Origin: Chloroflexota bacterium
Lineage (GTDB): Bacteria > Chloroflexota > Anaerolineae > UBA1429
Direction of reading: 5' to 3'
NCBI GenBank assembly: GCA_012513595.1
Contig: JAAZBY010000247.1
Location: 1 to 17,382, forward strand
DNA length: 17,382 nt
A program made the translations under genes and the position numbers. Position 1 is the first letter of the stretch. Each line of letters starts with the position of its first letter. The notes beneath the pieces were generated by a model that made no database searches, was not told the DNA's origin, and saw only the letters and a list, made by a program, of their open reading frames with translations. Of the stretch, positions 6,283 through 14,406 are shown in pieces.

Positions 6283-6795
6283 TTACCAGCGCCCTCTGTG
6301 GATCAGGTCCTCAAGCGGCTTGCGCCGCTTGGGCCGCGGGGAGTCTGCCGGGTAGCCGAGGGGGGTCAGCGCGATTGGCTCTACCCCCTCGGGCAGGCCC
6401 AACACCTCTCGGGCGGCCTCGGCGTCAAAGGCGCCGATCCAGCAGGTGCCCAGCCCCTCGTTGGCCGCCGCCAGGATGAGGTGATCCATGGCGATGGCCA
6501 CGTCCACGTCGGCGTAGCACTTGCCATCCTTGCGTACCCAGCAGCCATCCAGCGCGGCGCAGCCCGCCACCACAATTGGCGGCTGCACGGCGAACCAGTC
6601 GGCCGCATACACTCGCCGCAGCTCTTCTTCCCGTCCCTCGGTATGGATCACCACCAGGCCGAACGACTGCCGGTTGGCCGCCGTCGGCGCCAGGGCAAAG
6701 GCCTCCAGCACGCGTTGCAGAACATCGTCAGGGATGCCCACCTTCCGGTAGGCGCGCACGCTGTAGCGACTCCGGATCAGCTCTCTGAACTCCAC
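6283..6795 (-). CDS. Short nitroreductase family protein
   Basis: This 170-residue FMN-dependent nitroreductase-fold protein is shorter than typical members of about 200-220. The N-terminal FMN-phosphate signature is seen as LIRSRYSVRAYRK, followed by LQRVLEAFALAPTAANRQSFGLVVI. The central ADVDVAIAMDHLILAAANEGLGTCWIGAF is the characteristic second FMN/dimer segment, and PLGYPADSPRPKRRKPLEDLIH is the classic C-terminal tail. The GTG start at 6795 is fixed by AGGAGG six bases upstream; codons before it do not look like the family. Known family members reduce nitroaromatics, quinones, enones or flavins using NAD(P)H. The substrate here is unknown. It is a separate transcription unit ending opposite the structured RNA. 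A second short nitroreductase is encoded at 9190-9714 with a very similar N terminus, so they may be diverged paralogues. Confidence 0.9.
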   Translation of the reverse strand: MEFRELIRSRYSVRAYRKVGIPDDVLQRVLEAFALAPTAANRQSFGLVVIHTEGREEELRRVYAADWFAVQPPIVVAGCAALDGCWVRKDGKCYADVDVAIAMDHLILAAANEGLGTCWIGAFDAEAAREVLGLPEGVEPIALTPLGYPADSPRPKRRKPLEDLIHRGRW

Positions 6796-6842
6796 CGCTC
6801 TCCTCCTTCCCCAGGCGCTTCGCCAGGCGTTGACGCGATCGT

Positions 6843-6872
6843 ATCCTACCCGGCCCGGTCGGCGTTCGGCAA
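6843..6872 (-). promoter_or_regulatory. Possible promoter of the first nitroreductase gene
   Basis: On the minus strand TTGCCG (6872-6867), an 18-bp spacer and TAGGAT (6848-6843) are seen. It matches the local pattern but the -10 is weak (4/6). Confidence 0.35.
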
Positions 6873-6938
6873 GCGCTCTCCTGCCTGCGGGCGAGGCGCT
6901 CCTGGCCACCGAACGTGCGCCGGGCGGCCAGGCCGCCA

Positions 6939-6968
6939 TTGGCCCCAGCTGCAGCAATCGGGTATAAT
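6939..6968 (+). promoter_or_regulatory. Promoter of the MBL hydrolase/MFS operon
   Basis: A perfect TATAAT (6963-6968) lies 18 bp after TTGGCC (6939-6944). The predicted start is near 6975, giving a 70-nt leader. Confidence 0.62.
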
Positions 6969-7009
6969 CTAGAGTGCTGCGGGTTGTTTTCCAGGCAGCG
7001 CTACCCGGC

Positions 7010-7026
7010 GGGCCGCCTGGCGGCCC
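7010..7026 (+). promoter_or_regulatory. Leader hairpin upstream of the MBL hydrolase gene
   Basis: GGGCCGC-ctg-GCGGCCC is a perfect 7-bp stem just before the ribosome site (GGAG, 7037-7040). It could influence ribosome access or mRNA stability; nothing shows that it does. Confidence 0.3.
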
Positions 7027-7044
7027 CCCCACAGACGGAGAGCG

Positions 7045-7854
7045 ATGGCACCCAGGATGCGCATGACTTTGCTGGGCACCGGCACGTCACACGGCGTGCC
7101 GATGATCGATTGCATGCTTGACGGCTACAGCCGCTGCCCGGGACGGCTCTGCGAACGGGCCCTCCACGACCCGCGCCTGCGCCGGACGCGCTCTTCGGCC
7201 CTCCTGGAGTGGGAGGGCGCCAGCGTGCTCCTCGACACCTCGCAGGACTTTCACCAGCAGATGCTGGCTGGGCACGTCATGCGCATCGACGCCGTGCTCT
7301 ACACCCACGGCCACGCCGACCATATCTATGGCCTGCCCGACCTGCGTTCCTATTGCCGGCGGCAGAACGGGGCGATCGACCTGTTCGGCTCCGCCGAGAC
7401 GCTCGGCGTGCTGCAAACGGCGTTCGACTATGTCTTCCGCCCGCCGGAGTTCGTGGGGGGCGGGATCCCCGTCGTCTCTGCCCACCTCCTTGCGGAGCCC
7501 TGCACACTCCTTGGGCAGCGCGTGGTGCCGATCCCGGTTGTACATGGCCCACTCAGGGGCTGCCAGGGGTATCGCATTGGTGACGTCGCGTACCTGCCTG
7601 ACGTGAAGAGCGTGCCGCCGTCTTCACTCGCCAGGCTGGAGGGTCTCGACCTTCTGGTCATCGATTGCTTGCGCCTGCGGCCAACCGCCAGCCACGTCTC
7701 GCTCGAGGAGAGCCTGGCCTACGCCGAGCGTCTGGCCCCTCGGCGTTGCGTGTTCACCCATATGACCCACGAGATAGATCCCGATGCACACGGCGCGCTG
7801 CTCCCGGCCTGGGCACAGTTCGGCGCCGATGGCCTGGTCCTTGATCTCGACTGA
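7045..7854 (+). CDS. PhnP-like metallo-beta-lactamase fold hydrolase
   Basis: This 269-residue cytoplasmic metallo-hydrolase resembles PhnP, the phosphodiesterase that opens 5-phospho-ribosyl 1,2-cyclic phosphate. The N terminus has LLGTGTSHGVPMIDC with further cysteines (Cys23, Cys31, Cys36), reminiscent of the extra zinc site of PhnP-type enzymes. The di-metal motif is intact: THGHADH (His88, His90, Asp92, His93), with His167, the aspartate of YLPDVKSVP (Asp186) and the late histidines in THMTHE (His239, His242). ATG at 7045 follows GGAG with four bases between; ATG at 7057 or 7063 would also fit the family start. An MFS transporter follows 19 bp downstream in the same operon. There is no carbon-phosphorus lyase gene here, so the specific PhnP reaction is not supported; a cyclic phosphodiester or similar ester is a fair guess. 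Confidence 0.9.
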   Translation: MAPRMRMTLLGTGTSHGVPMIDCMLDGYSRCPGRLCERALHDPRLRRTRSSALLEWEGASVLLDTSQDFHQQMLAGHVMRIDAVLYTHGHADHIYGLPDLRSYCRRQNGAIDLFGSAETLGVLQTAFDYVFRPPEFVGGGIPVVSAHLLAEPCTLLGQRVVPIPVVHGPLRGCQGYRIGDVAYLPDVKSVPPSSLARLEGLDLLVIDCLRLRPTASHVSLEESLAYAERLAPRRCVFTHMTHEIDPDAHGALLPAWAQFGADGLVLDLD

Positions 7855-7873
7855 ACTGGTATGAGGCTGACTT

Positions 7874-9193
7874 GTGATGAGTGATAGTGGGGCGCGCGCC
7901 GCTTCGCGCGGCGCCAAGCGGCCAGGCGTGTTCTGGATCCGACTGATCTATGTGCTGGTCTTTGCTGCGAATGGCACGGCGTCGGCCTACCTGACACTGT
8001 ACTGCCGGCGCGTAGGATTGGATAATACGCAGATCGGCGTGCTCCTTGGGGTGCAGCCGGTCGTGATGCTTTTCTCCGGGCCGGCCTGGAGCGTGCTGGC
8101 CGACCGCTTGGGGCTGCGCAACCGCCTGTTGACGGTGGTGCTGGCCCTTGGCATGCTGCCCGGCCTGGGGATGATGTGCACCAGCAACTTTGCTGGGCTC
8201 CTGGCGCTGGTGATCGTCCAGGCCTTGGTGATGGGCCCCGTGACGCCGCTCCTGGACAGCATCGCGCTCGACAGCCTGGGGAACGAGCGGCATCGCTACG
8301 GCACCGTCCGTGCCTTTGGCTCCCTCGGCTACGCGCCGATCGTCTGGGCGACCGGGGTGTTTATCCAGACGCAGGACATTCGCTGGATCTTTGTGCTCAA
8401 CGCGGTCTTTCTCACCGCTTCCTGCATCGCGTCGCTGCGGCTGGCCCAGGAGCGGGCCAAACCGCTGCCCGGTGCCATCGGCAAGGGGCTGGGGACGCTC
8501 GTTCGCGTGCCGGGTTGGCTCATGGTGATGTCGGCCTACTTTGTGGTCATGACCCTGCAGAACGTCACCTTTGGGTTTGCCAACCTCTACCTGGACCAGT
8601 TGGGTGCCAGTGAGAGCCTGATGGGCGCTGCGCAGGCTCTTAGCTCGCTGGGGCAGGTGCTCCTGATGGCCTACGTGCTGCCGCGTGCACTGCGGCGCTG
8701 GGGCAGCGCCTGGTTGCTCGTCATTTCGTTGGCGGTGTACACGCTGCGGCTGGCGATCTGGGCGCTCTGTCCGCAGGCGACGGTCGTGGCCCTCTCGCAG
8801 CTCCTGAACGCCATCTCCTTCGGGGCAGCCGCCGTAGCCGCGGTGGATTTTGCGGCGCGCCATGCCCCGGCCGGCATGGAGGTCACCTCCCAGGCTCTGG
8901 CAACCGGGCTGGTGGCGGGATCGGGACGGGCAGTGGGCAGCTACGCCGGCGGCGCGCTTTACGATGGCATTGGCCCGCGGCCGACCTTTGGTGCGTTCGC
9001 CTGTTTGGGGCTGGTGGCCGCAGTGGGGTATGCGTTGCTCTGGAAGGGGCGAGGCCCGGCCGCACAGGGGCGCACCGCTGCCGTGAACAGGCCCGCACCC
9101 CAGGTGCGCGATGCCCACGTCGCGGGCCAGGGGCAGGCGGCCGAGCGGGCCGCCTGCCCAGAGTCGTCGCACGATGCGGCAGCGGCCAGCTAG
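7874..9193 (+). CDS. MFS transporter (MFS_1-like)
   Basis: This 439-residue membrane protein with about twelve hydrophobic segments belongs to the MFS branch related to nucleoside and sugar permeases. The loop 2-3 signature is degenerate (SVLADRLGLRNRLL), and the sequences RYGTVRAFGSLGYAPIVWATG and NLYLDQLGASESLMGAAQALSSLGQV are typical of MFS_1-like proteins. The C-terminal 40 or so residues after the last helix are hydrophilic and rich in Ala, Gln and Arg, which is unusual. GTG at 7874, behind GAGG, and ATG at 7877 are both possible starts. It shares an operon with the PhnP-like hydrolase, suggesting import of a compound that the hydrolase processes, or export of its product; this is inference. 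Its stop and that of the convergent nitroreductase share one CTAG. Confidence 0.87.
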   Translation: MMSDSGARAASRGAKRPGVFWIRLIYVLVFAANGTASAYLTLYCRRVGLDNTQIGVLLGVQPVVMLFSGPAWSVLADRLGLRNRLLTVVLALGMLPGLGMMCTSNFAGLLALVIVQALVMGPVTPLLDSIALDSLGNERHRYGTVRAFGSLGYAPIVWATGVFIQTQDIRWIFVLNAVFLTASCIASLRLAQERAKPLPGAIGKGLGTLVRVPGWLMVMSAYFVVMTLQNVTFGFANLYLDQLGASESLMGAAQALSSLGQVLLMAYVLPRALRRWGSAWLLVISLAVYTLRLAIWALCPQATVVALSQLLNAISFGAAAVAAVDFAARHAPAGMEVTSQALATGLVAGSGRAVGSYAGGALYDGIGPRPTFGAFACLGLVAAVGYALLWKGRGPAAQGRTAAVNRPAPQVRDAHVAGQGQAAERAACPESSHDAAAAS

Positions 9194-9714
9194 CGCTTGA
9201 CGTCGTAGCGGTTCCAGGAGGCCCGTTCCTCAAGGGGTTTCTTGGCCCGGCGGGTGGCGGCCTCGGCAGGCTTGCCCACCGGGATCACCACGCTCAGGAG
9301 CCGGTCGTCAGGGATGCCCAGGATCTCGCTGACGGGCAGGCGCACGCGGTCGTGGCGGAAGATGCCGTCGATCCAGCCGACGGCGTAGCCGAGGGCCGTG
9401 GCCACCAGAAGGATGTTCTCGGTGGCGGCGGCATAGTCCTCCCGGTAAAAGTCCTCACCGACGCCGGGATAGCTCACTACCGCGATCATGGCCGGCGCCG
9501 AGGCGAGGGTAGCGTTGCCGGTGATCCAGCCGATCCGCTCGAGGATCGCCCGCTCGGTGATGATGATGAACTCGGGCGACTGCTTGTTCATCGCCGAGGG
9601 GGCGGCCATTCCCGCCTCCACCATGCGGCGCAGTTCGTCGTCGGTGGGCACGACGTCGGGGTTCATGGTACCCTTGTGGCTGTAGCGCTGTTTGATGGCG
9701 TCAAAGAGCTCCAC
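9190..9714 (-). CDS. Short nitroreductase family protein (second copy)
   Basis: This 174-residue FMN-dependent nitroreductase-fold protein has an N terminus (VELFDAIKQRYSHKGT) that aligns with the first copy (VEFRELIRSRYSVRAY). The family segments LRRMVEAGMAAPSAMNKQSPEFIII, ATENILLVATALGYAVGWIDGIF and VIPVGKPAEAATRRAKKPLEE are in the usual order. The GTG start at 9714 is set by GAGGAGGG six bases upstream, while an in-frame ATG at 9732 overlaps that site and is rejected. A promoter at 9792-9820 gives a leader of about 70 nt. The gene converges on the MFS transporter with a shared CTAG stop and diverges from the helicase operon. FMN binding and NAD(P)H-dependent reduction are expected from the family; the substrate is unknown. 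Confidence 0.9.
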   Translation of the reverse strand: MELFDAIKQRYSHKGTMNPDVVPTDDELRRMVEAGMAAPSAMNKQSPEFIIITERAILERIGWITGNATLASAPAMIAVVSYPGVGEDFYREDYAAATENILLVATALGYAVGWIDGIFRHDRVRLPVSEILGIPDDRLLSVVIPVGKPAEAATRRAKKPLEERASWNRYDVKR

Positions 9715-9791
9715 GGGCGTCCCTCCTCTCATGGGCGAGCCGAGTGCGATTCTGTGCGCGGCGACACCTCGTCGGCGCCTACCGCGCGGAG

Positions 9792-9820
9792 AGTGTAGCC
9801 GATGGACGCTTGGCCGCCAA
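9792..9820 (-). promoter_or_regulatory. Promoter of the second nitroreductase gene
   Basis: On the minus strand TTGGCG (9820-9815), a 17-bp spacer and TACACT (9797-9792) are seen. The -35 overlaps a 6-bp inverted repeat CTTGGC-c-GCCAAG. No equally good plus-strand promoter for the helicase operon was found between here and 9896. Confidence 0.5.
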
Positions 9821-9896
9821 GGGCGGCGGACCCCCCTGTGGCTTGCGCCGGCAGGGCAGGGCCGTCACTCCCGGATCCTCAGGAGGTCACAACAGC

Positions 9897-12143
9897 ATGT
9901 TCGCACCGGGACCCACACCGCTCGGAGGCAGCGCCCTCACGCCCCCCCAGGCAGAGGTCGCCGCGTTCACCGGACGCGGCACGCTGGCGCTGCGCGGGCT
10001 GCCCGGCACAGGCAAGACGACGGCTTTGCAGGCCTGCCTGGCGGAGCGCCTTGCGGCCGGTCAGCGGCCGGACCGGATCCTGGTCATGGTGCCGCAGCGC
10101 GCCCACATCCTGCGCTACGAAGAGGCGCTGCGCCAGGCACTCGTCGCGTGCGGCGCGGCCGTGTGCGGCGGGGTGGACCTGGCCACCTTCTACGGCTTCT
10201 GCCAGCGGCAGGTGGCCCTCTTCTGGCCGCTGGTCGCCGCGGAGGCAGGCTTTGCCCAGCCCGATCGCGAACCCGTCTTTCTGACCATCGAGACGACCCA
10301 GTACTACATGTGGCGTGTCGTGGCACCGCTCATCTCCCGGCACGGCTACTTTAGCGAGCTGGCCGTGCGCCGCGGGCGGCTGCTCTCCCAGCTGATCGAC
10401 AACCTGAACAAGTCCGCCCTGGTGGGCTTTGATCACCGCGAGATTGCCGAGCGACTGAGCGCCTCGTGGACCGGCTCGTCCGAGCGGCTGACCAGTTTTC
10501 AGCAGGCCCAGGACTGCGCCGCGCAGTTTCGCACCTACTGCCTGGAGCACGGCCTCCTCGACTTTTCCCTCGTCTGTGACCTCTTTACCCGCCATCTCTT
10601 GCGTCATGAGGCCTTTGCCACTTATTTTGGGCGGTACGAGTGCCTGGTGGTCGACAACCTCGAGGAGAACGTGCCCTCCGCGCACGACCTGGTCCGTTGG
10701 GCGGCCGAGCGCTGCCCGGCCACGCTGCTGGCGATCGACGAGGCCGGGGGCTACCGCGTCTTCCTCGGCGCGGACCACGACGGCGCCCTGGAGCTGGCGG
10801 CGCAGTGCCAGCGCACCATCCCCTTCCGCGAGCGGGCCCAGCCGGGCAGCGCCGCACCGCTGGCCTTTGCCGCGCGCCTGTGTGAGGCGATCGGCATGCC
10901 GCTGGGCACCCCCGCCGATGCCGACCTGGCCGCGGGCGCCGTGGTGGATCAGGGCGGCGGGCAGCTGTGGATCAGCATGATCCGCTGGGTGGCCGATCAG
11001 ATCGGTGCCCTGGTCGATCGGGGGGTGCCGCCCTCGCAGATCGCCGTGGTGGCCCCCTACGTGAGCGATGTGATGCGTTTCGTCCTGGAGGATGCCCTCA
11101 GCAGGGGCGAGCGCCAGGTGCGTGTGTTGCCGCTTCGCCCGGCACTCGCGCTGCGCGACGAGCCGCTTATCCGTGGCATATTGGCGCTGGCCAGGCTGGC
11201 CCACCCGGCCTGGCGCATCACCATCCATGACCAGGAACGCCCTCTCCGCACCGATGAAGTGGCCCTCTGCCTGCAGCACGCCCTCGCGGGGCTCGACCCC
11301 GTCCGCGCCCACCAGCTGGCGGCCCTGGCCTACGAGCCCGGCGCTCCGGGCCTCGCCGACTTGGTCAACCTGCGGGAGGGCGACCCCCGCACCAGCAGGA
11401 TCGCGGCCATGTGGGAACGGGTGGGCTTTCGCCAGCAGGCCTCCTATGACATGCTGAGGCGCTGGATGGCCGCCTACATGGCCGGCCCGCCTGACCCGCT
11501 GGACGTCTTCCTGGCGCGGCTATTTGGCGACGTCCTGGCGCTGCCCGGGCTGGCCCTGCATGCGGACACCCTGGCCGCCCGGGTCTACGGACGCCTGGTC
11601 GAGTCCGCGGCCAAGTTCCGGCAGGCCGTCGGCGTCGAGCAGGACGTCGGCACCGAAGGCGACCGCAGCGCCCCTGCGGCCGAGGCCGCTGAGGAGGCCT
11701 TGCCCCGGACGATCGCCGAGGACTATGTCTCGCTCCTTCTGGGGGGGATCGCCTCCGCCGAGTACGTGGCTGACGCTCCCCAGCCGGACGAGGAGGCCGT
11801 GGTGTTGGCCCCGGCCTACGCCTACCTGACGCGCGACCTCTCGTCCATGTACCAGTTCTGGGTGGACCTGGCCTCTGACGGGTGGTGGAACCGCCCCAAC
11901 CAGCCGCTGACGCATCCCTACGTCCTGTCTAGGCGTTGGCCGGCCGGGCACCCGTGGACCGATGCAGACGAAGATGCCGCCAGGCGCCGCGCGCTGGCCA
12001 GCGTCCTCGTGGGGCTGGCCTCGCGCTGCACGATCGGCCTCTACCTGGCCTCCAGCCAGATGGGCATCGGGGGGGAAGAGCAGACGGGGCGGCTAGAGCG
12101 GGCCATCCTGGCCGCGCGGACGAGGGGAGATCATGACCGCTGA
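9897..12143 (+). CDS. Degenerate UvrD/AddB-like helicase subunit
   Basis: This 748-residue protein is built like a superfamily 1 helicase but most motifs are altered. A Q-motif-like LTPPQAEV (Gln19) and a perfect Walker A GLPGTGKTT (34-42) are present. At the motif II position the sequence is VVDNLEEN (251-258): the aspartate remains but the catalytic DE pair has become DN. Motif III, normally GDxxQSIY, reads AIDEAGGYRVFLGAD (279-293). Motif V cannot be recognised, and the motif VI position reads VGLASRCTIGLYL (near 703-716) instead of VxxTRAR. This pattern of Walker A kept and the rest lost is that of AddB, but the AddB C-terminal nuclease and its cysteines are absent. ATG at 9897 follows AGGAGGT at ideal spacing. 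It overlaps the active helicase gene by 11 bases. The proposed role is a DNA-scanning partner in an end-processing complex. Confidence 0.75.
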   Translation: MFAPGPTPLGGSALTPPQAEVAAFTGRGTLALRGLPGTGKTTALQACLAERLAAGQRPDRILVMVPQRAHILRYEEALRQALVACGAAVCGGVDLATFYGFCQRQVALFWPLVAAEAGFAQPDREPVFLTIETTQYYMWRVVAPLISRHGYFSELAVRRGRLLSQLIDNLNKSALVGFDHREIAERLSASWTGSSERLTSFQQAQDCAAQFRTYCLEHGLLDFSLVCDLFTRHLLRHEAFATYFGRYECLVVDNLEENVPSAHDLVRWAAERCPATLLAIDEAGGYRVFLGADHDGALELAAQCQRTIPFRERAQPGSAAPLAFAARLCEAIGMPLGTPADADLAAGAVVDQGGGQLWISMIRWVADQIGALVDRGVPPSQIAVVAPYVSDVMRFVLEDALSRGERQVRVLPLRPALALRDEPLIRGILALARLAHPAWRITIHDQERPLRTDEVALCLQHALAGLDPVRAHQLAALAYEPGAPGLADLVNLREGDPRTSRIAAMWERVGFRQQASYDMLRRWMAAYMAGPPDPLDVFLARLFGDVLALPGLALHADTLAARVYGRLVESAAKFRQAVGVEQDVGTEGDRSAPAAEAAEEALPRTIAEDYVSLLLGGIASAEYVADAPQPDEEAVVLAPAYAYLTRDLSSMYQFWVDLASDGWWNRPNQPLTHPYVLSRRWPAGHPWTDADEDAARRRALASVLVGLASRCTIGLYLASSQMGIGGEEQTGRLERAILAARTRGDHDR

Positions 12144-14406
12144 CCAGATGGGAAGACACCTCTTCGGCTACCGCCTGCGGGCCGAACAGCAAGAGATCGT
12201 CGCCTATCGCCGCGGGCGCCTGGCCGTAGCGGCCGTGCCGGGCAGCGGCAAGACGCTGACCCTCTCCCTCCTCGCCGCCCGCCTGATTCTGGAGGGGCAC
12301 ATCGGCGCACAGGGGGAAGTGCTAGTTGTGACGGTGCAGAACTCGGCGGTGATCAACATCGCCCAGCGCATCCGCACGATCCTTCAGTCGCAACGGGTGC
12401 CGGCGGTGGGCTACCGCGTCTGCACGCTGCACAAGCTCGCCGCCGACATCCTGCGCCGCCGACAGGACCTGGCCGGGGTGGACAACGACCTCATCATCGT
12501 TGACGACGCCGAGACCGGGCGCCTCATCTCTCGAGCGCTGAGCACCTGGCTGGCGACCAACCGAGTCTGGTGGGAGAGCTTCCTTCCGGACCCGCGCGGG
12601 CGCTCCGAGGAGGCCTGGCGACGCGAGACGGAGAAGATCGGCCGCGAGGTGATCAAGCTCTGCAAGCACCTGCGCCTGACGCCCCAACGCGCCAAGGAGC
12701 TCGCCCAGGCGTCGGCGCCTGACGACGGGTTCCTACGCCTGGGGCTCGACCTGTACGAGCTGTACACCGGCTATCTCCAGGTGCGCGGTGGCCTCGACTT
12801 TGATGACCTGATTTGGCGGGCCATCGATGCCCTCGATGGCGACGTCACCTTCCTCGAGCGCCTGCGCGCCGACTGGCCCTATATCCTCGAAGACGAGGCG
12901 CAGGATTCGTCCCCGCTGCAAGAGCGCACTCTGGCCGCACTGGCCGGCCCCCAGGGGAACTGGGTCCGCGTGGGAGACACCAACCAGTCGATCAACTCGA
13001 CCTTTACGGCGGCCGATCCGCGCTTCTTTCGCCGGTTCATTCACGCCGAGGGCGTCACGGGGCTGACCTTGCCGCAGACGGGGCGCTGCGGGCGGCCCAT
13101 CATGCGCCTCGCCAACGACCTGGTGCGCTGGACGATCGGCCAGCACCCCGAGGCGGCCATCCGCGAGATGGCCTTTGAGGAGCACGAGATGGTCCCCACC
13201 GAGGCGGGGGATGCCCAGCCCAACCCCGCCGATGACGAGTGCTGGATCGGGCTACCCCTCAGCCCGCGCCGCGATGAGGATGACGAGGCACAGTACCTGG
13301 CCGACCTGGCCGGCCGCTTCATCGTCAAGCACCCGGATCGCACCTGTGCGGTGCTCTGCCCAACGCAGGCGCTGGGGGCCAAGGTGGTCAAGGCCCTGGC
13401 GGCCATCGACCCCGCGGTGCCCTATGACGATCTGCTGCGCTCGACCCCGCGGGCACGCGAAGCGGCCGGGCTGCTGGCCGCGGTCTATGAGTATCTCTCC
13501 AAGCCGGCCAACTCCTCCGCGTTGGGAAGGCTCCTCGTGGCCCTGCTGGAGGCCGGCCTGCTCAGCGCCGACGGCGGCCCGTCCGAAATCGACCGGGCCG
13601 CCCTGAACCGCGCGGCGCTCCTGGTGCGCGCCGTCACCTGCGAGAGGTTGCTCTTCCCCCGGGACGGCGCGAGCCTGCGCGACCTGCTCCCTCCCGCCCT
13701 GGGCGCCAGCGATGGCGAGATCGCCCTCTTGGTTGGCTTCCGCGCCATGGCGGCGCGCTGGGTGCGCGCCGCGTCGCTGCCGCCCGATCAGTTGCTTCTG
13801 ACCGTGGCGCAGGACCTGTTTGAGGACGAAGTCTCGCTGGCCATCTGCCACACCATCGCCAGCAGCCTGAGCGCGATGGCCGAGATGCACCCTGAGTGGC
13901 ACATGCCGCAGTACTATGAGGAGCTGGACGCCATCGCCCGCAACCGCCGACCGCTGGGCAGCCTTTCGCTGACCGACGCCGGCTATGTGGACCAGCCCGG
14001 GACGGTGGTGGTTACCACGATGCACAAGGCCAAGGGGCTGGAGTGGGACACGGTGTTCTTGATGAGCGTCGACAGCCTCGAGTTCCCCGACCGGTCCGAC
14101 GGCGCCTTCCGCGATGGGCTCTGGTTCCTGCCCGGGCGCGCGCCGGCGGTGGAGGCGCGCAAGCGCCTCGAACAGATCGCCGGCGCCGAGTTCGCCTGCC
14201 CGCCCGACATGTCGCCCATCGAAGCCTCGCGCCTCGAGTACATCGCCGAGCGGTTGCGGCTCCTCTACGTCGGCATCACGCGGGCCAGGCGCTACCTGAT
14301 GCTCAGCTACAGCGAAAGGCGGGGCAAGCGGCCGGTGGAGCCAGCGGGGATGCTGGCCGTCCTCCGCGCCAGCCACGAGCGCCAGGCCGAGGAGGGCCAA
14401 CCATGA
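12133..14406 (+). CDS. UvrD/AddA-like superfamily 1 DNA helicase
   Basis: This 757-residue ATP-dependent 3'-5' helicase has every core motif: Walker A AAVPGSGKT (33-41), motif II EDEAQDSS (Asp254, Glu255), motif III VGDTNQSIN (280-288, Gln285), motif IV-like LPQTGRCGRP (Arg318), motif V TTMHKAKGLEW (His631) and motif VI VGITRARR (Arg717, Arg719). It ends about 40 residues after motif VI, so it lacks the C-terminal nuclease domain of AddA and RecB and is a bare motor. ATG at 12133 lies inside the end of the preceding gene and GGGGAG precedes it. Its own stop overlaps the start of the nuclease gene as ATGA. The tight overlaps imply balanced production of three subunits. It would act on double-stranded DNA ends in the cytoplasm, in recombinational repair or restriction of foreign DNA. 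A stand-alone UvrD/PcrA role is less likely given the neighbours. Confidence 0.9.
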   Translation: MTADQMGRHLFGYRLRAEQQEIVAYRRGRLAVAAVPGSGKTLTLSLLAARLILEGHIGAQGEVLVVTVQNSAVINIAQRIRTILQSQRVPAVGYRVCTLHKLAADILRRRQDLAGVDNDLIIVDDAETGRLISRALSTWLATNRVWWESFLPDPRGRSEEAWRRETEKIGREVIKLCKHLRLTPQRAKELAQASAPDDGFLRLGLDLYELYTGYLQVRGGLDFDDLIWRAIDALDGDVTFLERLRADWPYILEDEAQDSSPLQERTLAALAGPQGNWVRVGDTNQSINSTFTAADPRFFRRFIHAEGVTGLTLPQTGRCGRPIMRLANDLVRWTIGQHPEAAIREMAFEEHEMVPTEAGDAQPNPADDECWIGLPLSPRRDEDDEAQYLADLAGRFIVKHPDRTCAVLCPTQALGAKVVKALAAIDPAVPYDDLLRSTPRAREAAGLLAAVYEYLSKPANSSALGRLLVALLEAGLLSADGGPSEIDRAALNRAALLVRAVTCERLLFPRDGASLRDLLPPALGASDGEIALLVGFRAMAARWVRAASLPPDQLLLTVAQDLFEDEVSLAICHTIASSLSAMAEMHPEWHMPQYYEELDAIARNRRPLGSLSLTDAGYVDQPGTVVVTTMHKAKGLEWDTVFLMSVDSLEFPDRSDGAFRDGLWFLPGRAPAVEARKRLEQIAGAEFACPPDMSPIEASRLEYIAERLRLLYVGITRARRYLMLSYSERRGKRPVEPAGMLAVLRASHERQAEEGQP

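Noticed and set aside
5968..6972. Long plus-strand frame of 334 codons across the RNA and the first nitroreductase
   Set aside because: It has no ribosome site, low-complexity basic composition, crosses a terminator and is antisense to a clear nitroreductase gene.
7754..9172. 472-codon minus-strand frame opposite the second MFS gene
   Set aside because: It is rich in His, Gln, Arg and Gly with no hydrophobic core or known motif, typical of the antisense frame of a GC-rich gene.
9879..11312. 477-codon minus-strand frame opposite the first helicase-like gene
   Set aside because: Same antisense composition, while the plus strand has Walker A and an ideal ribosome site.
13252..14400. 382-codon minus-strand frame opposite the UvrD-like helicase
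   Set aside because: The plus strand encodes motifs V and VI of the helicase here; the minus frame has no recognisable domain.
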